Made by a program: the position numbers and the translations under genes. Of a stretch of DNA of 64,000 nucleotides, positions 61,222-64,000 are shown piece by piece. Each line of letters begins with the position of its first letter. Position 1 is the stretch's first letter. The notes under the pieces are model-generated. The model did no database searches and was not told the DNA's origin. It worked only from the letters and a program-made list of their open reading frames with translations. Origin of the DNA: Corallococcus silvisoli (lineage in GTDB: Bacteria > Myxococcota > Myxococcia > Myxococcales > Myxococcaceae); NCBI RefSeq assembly GCF_009909145.1, contig NZ_JAAAPJ010000027.1:1-64000 (forward strand), written 5' to 3'.

Positions 61222-63786
61222 TCAGCCGGGGTGCGCGCCGGCCATGTCCACCGGGGCGCCCTGGAGGGGCAGCGTCACGCGGAAGGTCGTGCCTCCGCCC
61301 GGCGTGTCCTCCACGTCGATGCGCCCCTGGTGCGCCTCCACCACCTGTCGTGACACCCAGAGGCCCAGGCCCAGCCCACCGTAGTGGTGCGAGGACACCG
61401 CGCGCTCGAAGCGCTCGAAGATGCGCTCGCGGTCCTCCGGCTTGATGCCGATGCCGTGGTCCACGACGGAGAGGCGCGCCACCGCGCCGTCCGGCTGCAG
61501 GGTCACGTCCACCGGCCGGCCCCGGCCGAACTTCAGCGCGTTGGCGACCAGGTTGTGCACCACCTGGGAGATGCGCGACGGGTCGAAGGCGCCCGTCACC
61601 GGCCCCTTCACGGCCACGGTGAGCGGCGTGCCGTCGCGGCGGGCCTCCTCTTCCGCGAAGCGGGTGACCTCCACCAGCAGGTCCCCCAGGTCCACGTCCG
61701 TGCGGACGAGCTTCAGCCGGCCGCTGGTGATCTGCGACACGTCCATCAGCACGTCCACCAGCATCGCCAGCCTGCGGATGAACGCGCGGGCCTGCTTCAG
61801 GCGCTCCAGGGCCTTGGGCGGCGCGTCCCGGCCCAGCCCTCGCTCCACCAGCTCCAGGTGCAGCTGGAACGCGGCCAGCGGTGTGCGCAGCTCGTGCGCC
61901 GCGACGGAGAGGAAGTCGTCGCGGGCGCGCAGCGCCTCCGCGAGCCCCTCCGCCCGGACGCGCTCGTCGGCCATCTCCCGGCGCATCCGCGCGAGCTTCA
62001 GGTTGGAGCCGATGCGCGCGAGCAGCTCTCCGGCGGAGAAGGGCTTCACCAGGTAGTCGTCCGCCCCGGACGCGAGCCCCTGCACGGTGGCCTGCTCTCC
62101 GGCCTTCGCGGACAGCAGGAGGATGGGCAGCTCGCGCGTGTGCGGCACCGCGCGCAGGGCCTTGAGCAGTCCCACGCCGTCCAGCCGCGGCATCATCACG
62201 TCCGTCAGCACCAGGTCCGGCGGACGGGCCAGCGCGGACTCCAGTCCCTTCTGGCCGTCCGTCATCGTCTCCACTTCGTACTCCGCGGAGAGCACGCGCT
62301 GGATGTAGTCGCGCATGTCGCGGTTGTCGTCCACGAGCAGGATGCGGGGGCGGGGGAGCGGGGGCGCGACCTGCCCGTTCGGGGCGGGCAGGTGGCGATG
62401 CGAGGACTGCGTGCGCTCCTTCGTCTTGGCGCTGCTCCACCGCAGCGCCTCCTCGACGTAGGTGGACGTGGCCTCGCGCGCCTTGGAGCGGGGACGGGCG
62501 GTGGTGCGGATGCGCTCCGGAGGCAGGTGCGCATGGCCCAGGGGCAGCTCCACGGTGAAGGTGGTGCCTTGGCCCTCCGTGCTGCGCACCGCCACGGTGC
62601 CGCCGTGCAGCCGGGCGAACTCCTGCACCAGCGCGAGCCCGATGCCGCTGCCCTCGTGCGTGCGCGACGGCGTGCCCGGCACGCGGTGGAAGCGCTCGAA
62701 GAGGTGGGGCAGGTCCTGCGCGGGGATGCCCGGGCCGGTGTCCTCCACCTCCAGCGACACCCGTTGCCCGTGCTCCCGCAGGCGCAGCGTGACGCCCCCC
62801 TGGGGCGTGAACTTGAAGGCGTTGGAGACCAGGTTGAGGACGATCTGCTCCCACAGGTCCGGCGCCACGTACACCGGCTGGGACAGGGGCGGGCAGTCCA
62901 CCGTGAGCTTGAGCCCCGCGCGCTCCATGGCGGAGCGGAAGCTGCTCGCCGCGTCCGCCGTCAGCGCGGCCAGGTCCGCGGGCACGAAGCGCTCCTCCCG
63001 GGGGCCGGCCTCCAGCCGGGACAGGTCCAGCAGCGCGTTCACCAGCTTGAGCAGGCGGCCGGCGTTGCGATGCACCCGCTCCATCTCCTTGCGGACCTCG
63101 TCCGACAGGGGCCCCGCACGCCCGGCGAGCAGGTCCTCGGTGGGCCCCAACATCAGCGTCAGCGGCGTGCGGAACTCGTGGCTGACGTTGGCGAAGAACT
63201 CCGACTTGAGCCGGTCCAGCTCCCCCAGTTGCTCGTTCGCGGTGCGCAGCTGCTGGTTCGTCTCCTGGAGCTGCTGGGCGCGACGGAAGATCTCGCCCTC
63301 CATCTCGTCCGCGCGGGCCCGGAGCGCGGCGTGCTGTCGGTTCTGTTCGTCGCCCCGGTTCTTCAGGCCGATGAACTCCGTGACGTCCTCGCCCCGGTGG
63401 AGGACGTAGCGCAGCGTGCCGTCCGCGTCGAAGACGGGCGTGTTCAACGGGCTCCAGTAGCGCGGCTCGAACCCTCCGCCAGCCGACTCGGGCCGGGGGA
63501 TGTCGTATTTCTGGACCGCCATCGCGTCCGGGGCGCGCGTCCTCAGCACGCGCTCCAGCGACTCGCGCAGGTTGCCGACCCCGGTGGCCGTGGGGTCCAA
63601 GGGGTTGTTGGGAAAGACGTCGAAGATGTGGCGACCCAGGATGGCCTCTCGCCGCGTCTGGGTGACGCGCAGGTACGAGTCCGTCACCGCGACGATGATG
63701 AACCCCGGCGTCAGCACCAGGTATGGATCAGGCGAGGCTTCGAACAGGCTCCGGAAATCCGGGGCCACCAGGGGGGTGGGGGGCAT
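61222..63786 (-). CDS. Hybrid histidine kinase with two kinase cores (PAS-HK-REC-HK)
   Basis: 854 residues; ATG 63786 has GAGGA 6 nt upstream. No membrane segment. A PAS domain (SLFEASPDPYLVLTPGFII) is followed by a coiled coil, a first HisKA (FFANVSHEFRTPL, His near 201) with HATPase (NLVSNAFKFTPQGG near 322), a receiver (PRILLVDDNRDMRD, phospho-Asp in LVLTDVMMPRLDG near 530, Lys in YLVKPFS) and a second HisKA (VAAHELRTPL, near 629) with HATPase (NLVANALKFGRG near 747, GGLGLGLWVS). The two cores could phosphorylate the middle receiver. Output is unknown. Confidence 0.93.
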   Translation of the reverse strand: MPPTPLVAPDFRSLFEASPDPYLVLTPGFIIVAVTDSYLRVTQTRREAILGRHIFDVFPNNPLDPTATGVGNLRESLERVLRTRAPDAMAVQKYDIPRPESAGGGFEPRYWSPLNTPVFDADGTLRYVLHRGEDVTEFIGLKNRGDEQNRQHAALRARADEMEGEIFRRAQQLQETNQQLRTANEQLGELDRLKSEFFANVSHEFRTPLTLMLGPTEDLLAGRAGPLSDEVRKEMERVHRNAGRLLKLVNALLDLSRLEAGPREERFVPADLAALTADAASSFRSAMERAGLKLTVDCPPLSQPVYVAPDLWEQIVLNLVSNAFKFTPQGGVTLRLREHGQRVSLEVEDTGPGIPAQDLPHLFERFHRVPGTPSRTHEGSGIGLALVQEFARLHGGTVAVRSTEGQGTTFTVELPLGHAHLPPERIRTTARPRSKAREATSTYVEEALRWSSAKTKERTQSSHRHLPAPNGQVAPPLPRPRILLVDDNRDMRDYIQRVLSAEYEVETMTDGQKGLESALARPPDLVLTDVMMPRLDGVGLLKALRAVPHTRELPILLLSAKAGEQATVQGLASGADDYLVKPFSAGELLARIGSNLKLARMRREMADERVRAEGLAEALRARDDFLSVAAHELRTPLAAFQLHLELVERGLGRDAPPKALERLKQARAFIRRLAMLVDVLMDVSQITSGRLKLVRTDVDLGDLLVEVTRFAEEEARRDGTPLTVAVKGPVTGAFDPSRISQVVHNLVANALKFGRGRPVDVTLQPDGAVARLSVVDHGIGIKPEDRERIFERFERAVSSHHYGGLGLGLWVSRQVVEAHQGRIDVEDTPGGGTTFRVTLPLQGAPVDMAGAHPG

Positions 63787-63920
63787 CACACGTCCTCGGA
63801 AACCGGAGGAGTGCGTGGAATTAGTCACTCCCCCCCGGGATGGCCAGGGCGGACGCAAGGGGCCGACCCATGGCTTTCACCGGTGGACGCTTCGGGGCCG
63901 TGTCCCGGACGGAAGGTCGC

Positions 63921-64000
63921 TCAGGCGGCGGGGGCCGCGTCCGTGGAGGCGACCGCCTGTTGAGCCGCTGGGGTCACCAGCGGAGGCGGCTGGGCCTTGA
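63921..64000 (-). CDS. 3' end of a gene cut by the window edge
   Basis: A minus-strand frame runs in from the window edge and ends at TGA (63921-63923) after about 25 codons, giving a Pro/Ala/Gln-rich tail ending STDAAPAA. The hybrid kinase starts downstream after 134 nt. The fragment is too short for identification, and an open frame on the other strand crosses it. Confidence 0.35.
   Translation of the reverse strand, partial: KAQPPPLVTPAAQQAVASTDAAPAA

Noticed and set aside
63500..64000. Open frame on the plus strand running to the window edge.
   Set aside because: It lies opposite the PAS domain of the well-supported hybrid kinase, and its product has no motif.

Overview
The window is GC-rich (roughly 70%) with dense, short-spaced gene strings. 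Its gene content points to a myxobacterium of the Myxococcaceae (Myxococcus/Corallococcus type): an STPK with a PEGA tail, several two-component proteins, a sigma-54 activator, MoxR/Bat genes, an atypical type III secretion export cluster, and secreted proteins rich in DGG or RGG repeats. This assignment is inferred from gene content, not from a marker gene. I saw no rRNA, tRNA, CRISPR array, insertion sequence or phage gene.

Layout. 0-1.5 kb: a membrane sensor kinase (-), followed by the cut-off start of another gene. 1.7-4.6 kb: PspA, a membrane-anchored periplasmic solute-binding-like protein and a small membrane protein. 4.7-9.1 kb: a four-gene operon with 4-nt overlaps (lipoprotein, LolD/MacB-type ATPase, FtsX-type permease, membrane protein). 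9.2-13.6 kb: a PEGA-tailed Ser/Thr kinase and a Ycf46-like AAA protein. 13.6-19.0 kb (-): a response regulator, a tetraheme cytochrome lipoprotein, a LysM lytic transglycosylase and an L,D-transpeptidase. 19.2-25.9 kb (+): MscS channel, envelope proteins, LpoB with a partner lipoprotein, ZIP transporter, methyltransferase. 25.9-28.0 kb: a sigma-54 activator whose 397-nt leader holds a tandem operator-like repeat, a -24/-12-like promoter and a strong hairpin. 28.0-31.7 kb (-): GDYXXLXY/DUF4401/DUF2157 membrane genes and an alpha/beta hydrolase. 31.8-40.3 kb: a complete moxR-DUF58-batABCDE operon with an extra gene. 40.5-41.2 kb: a stand-alone receiver and a PilZ protein.

41.4-50.5 kb is the most interesting part. 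It is a type III secretion-type export apparatus with a candidate needle-like protein (SctF-like), SctI, SctJ, an unassigned protein, SctQ, a FliO-like protein and SctR-S-T-U-V. The ATPase, its stator, the SctD ring and the secretin are absent from the stretch. The FliO-like member is a flagellar trait not expected in an injectisome.

50.5-64 kb is mostly housekeeping: an HU/IHF protein, a YihY-family membrane protein, RNase E/G with a large S1 insertion and an intrinsic terminator, a DUF3052 protein, acylphosphatase, LigA and Rho. It ends with a Cys-rich lipoprotein, a hybrid kinase with two kinase cores, and the cut-off end of one more gene.
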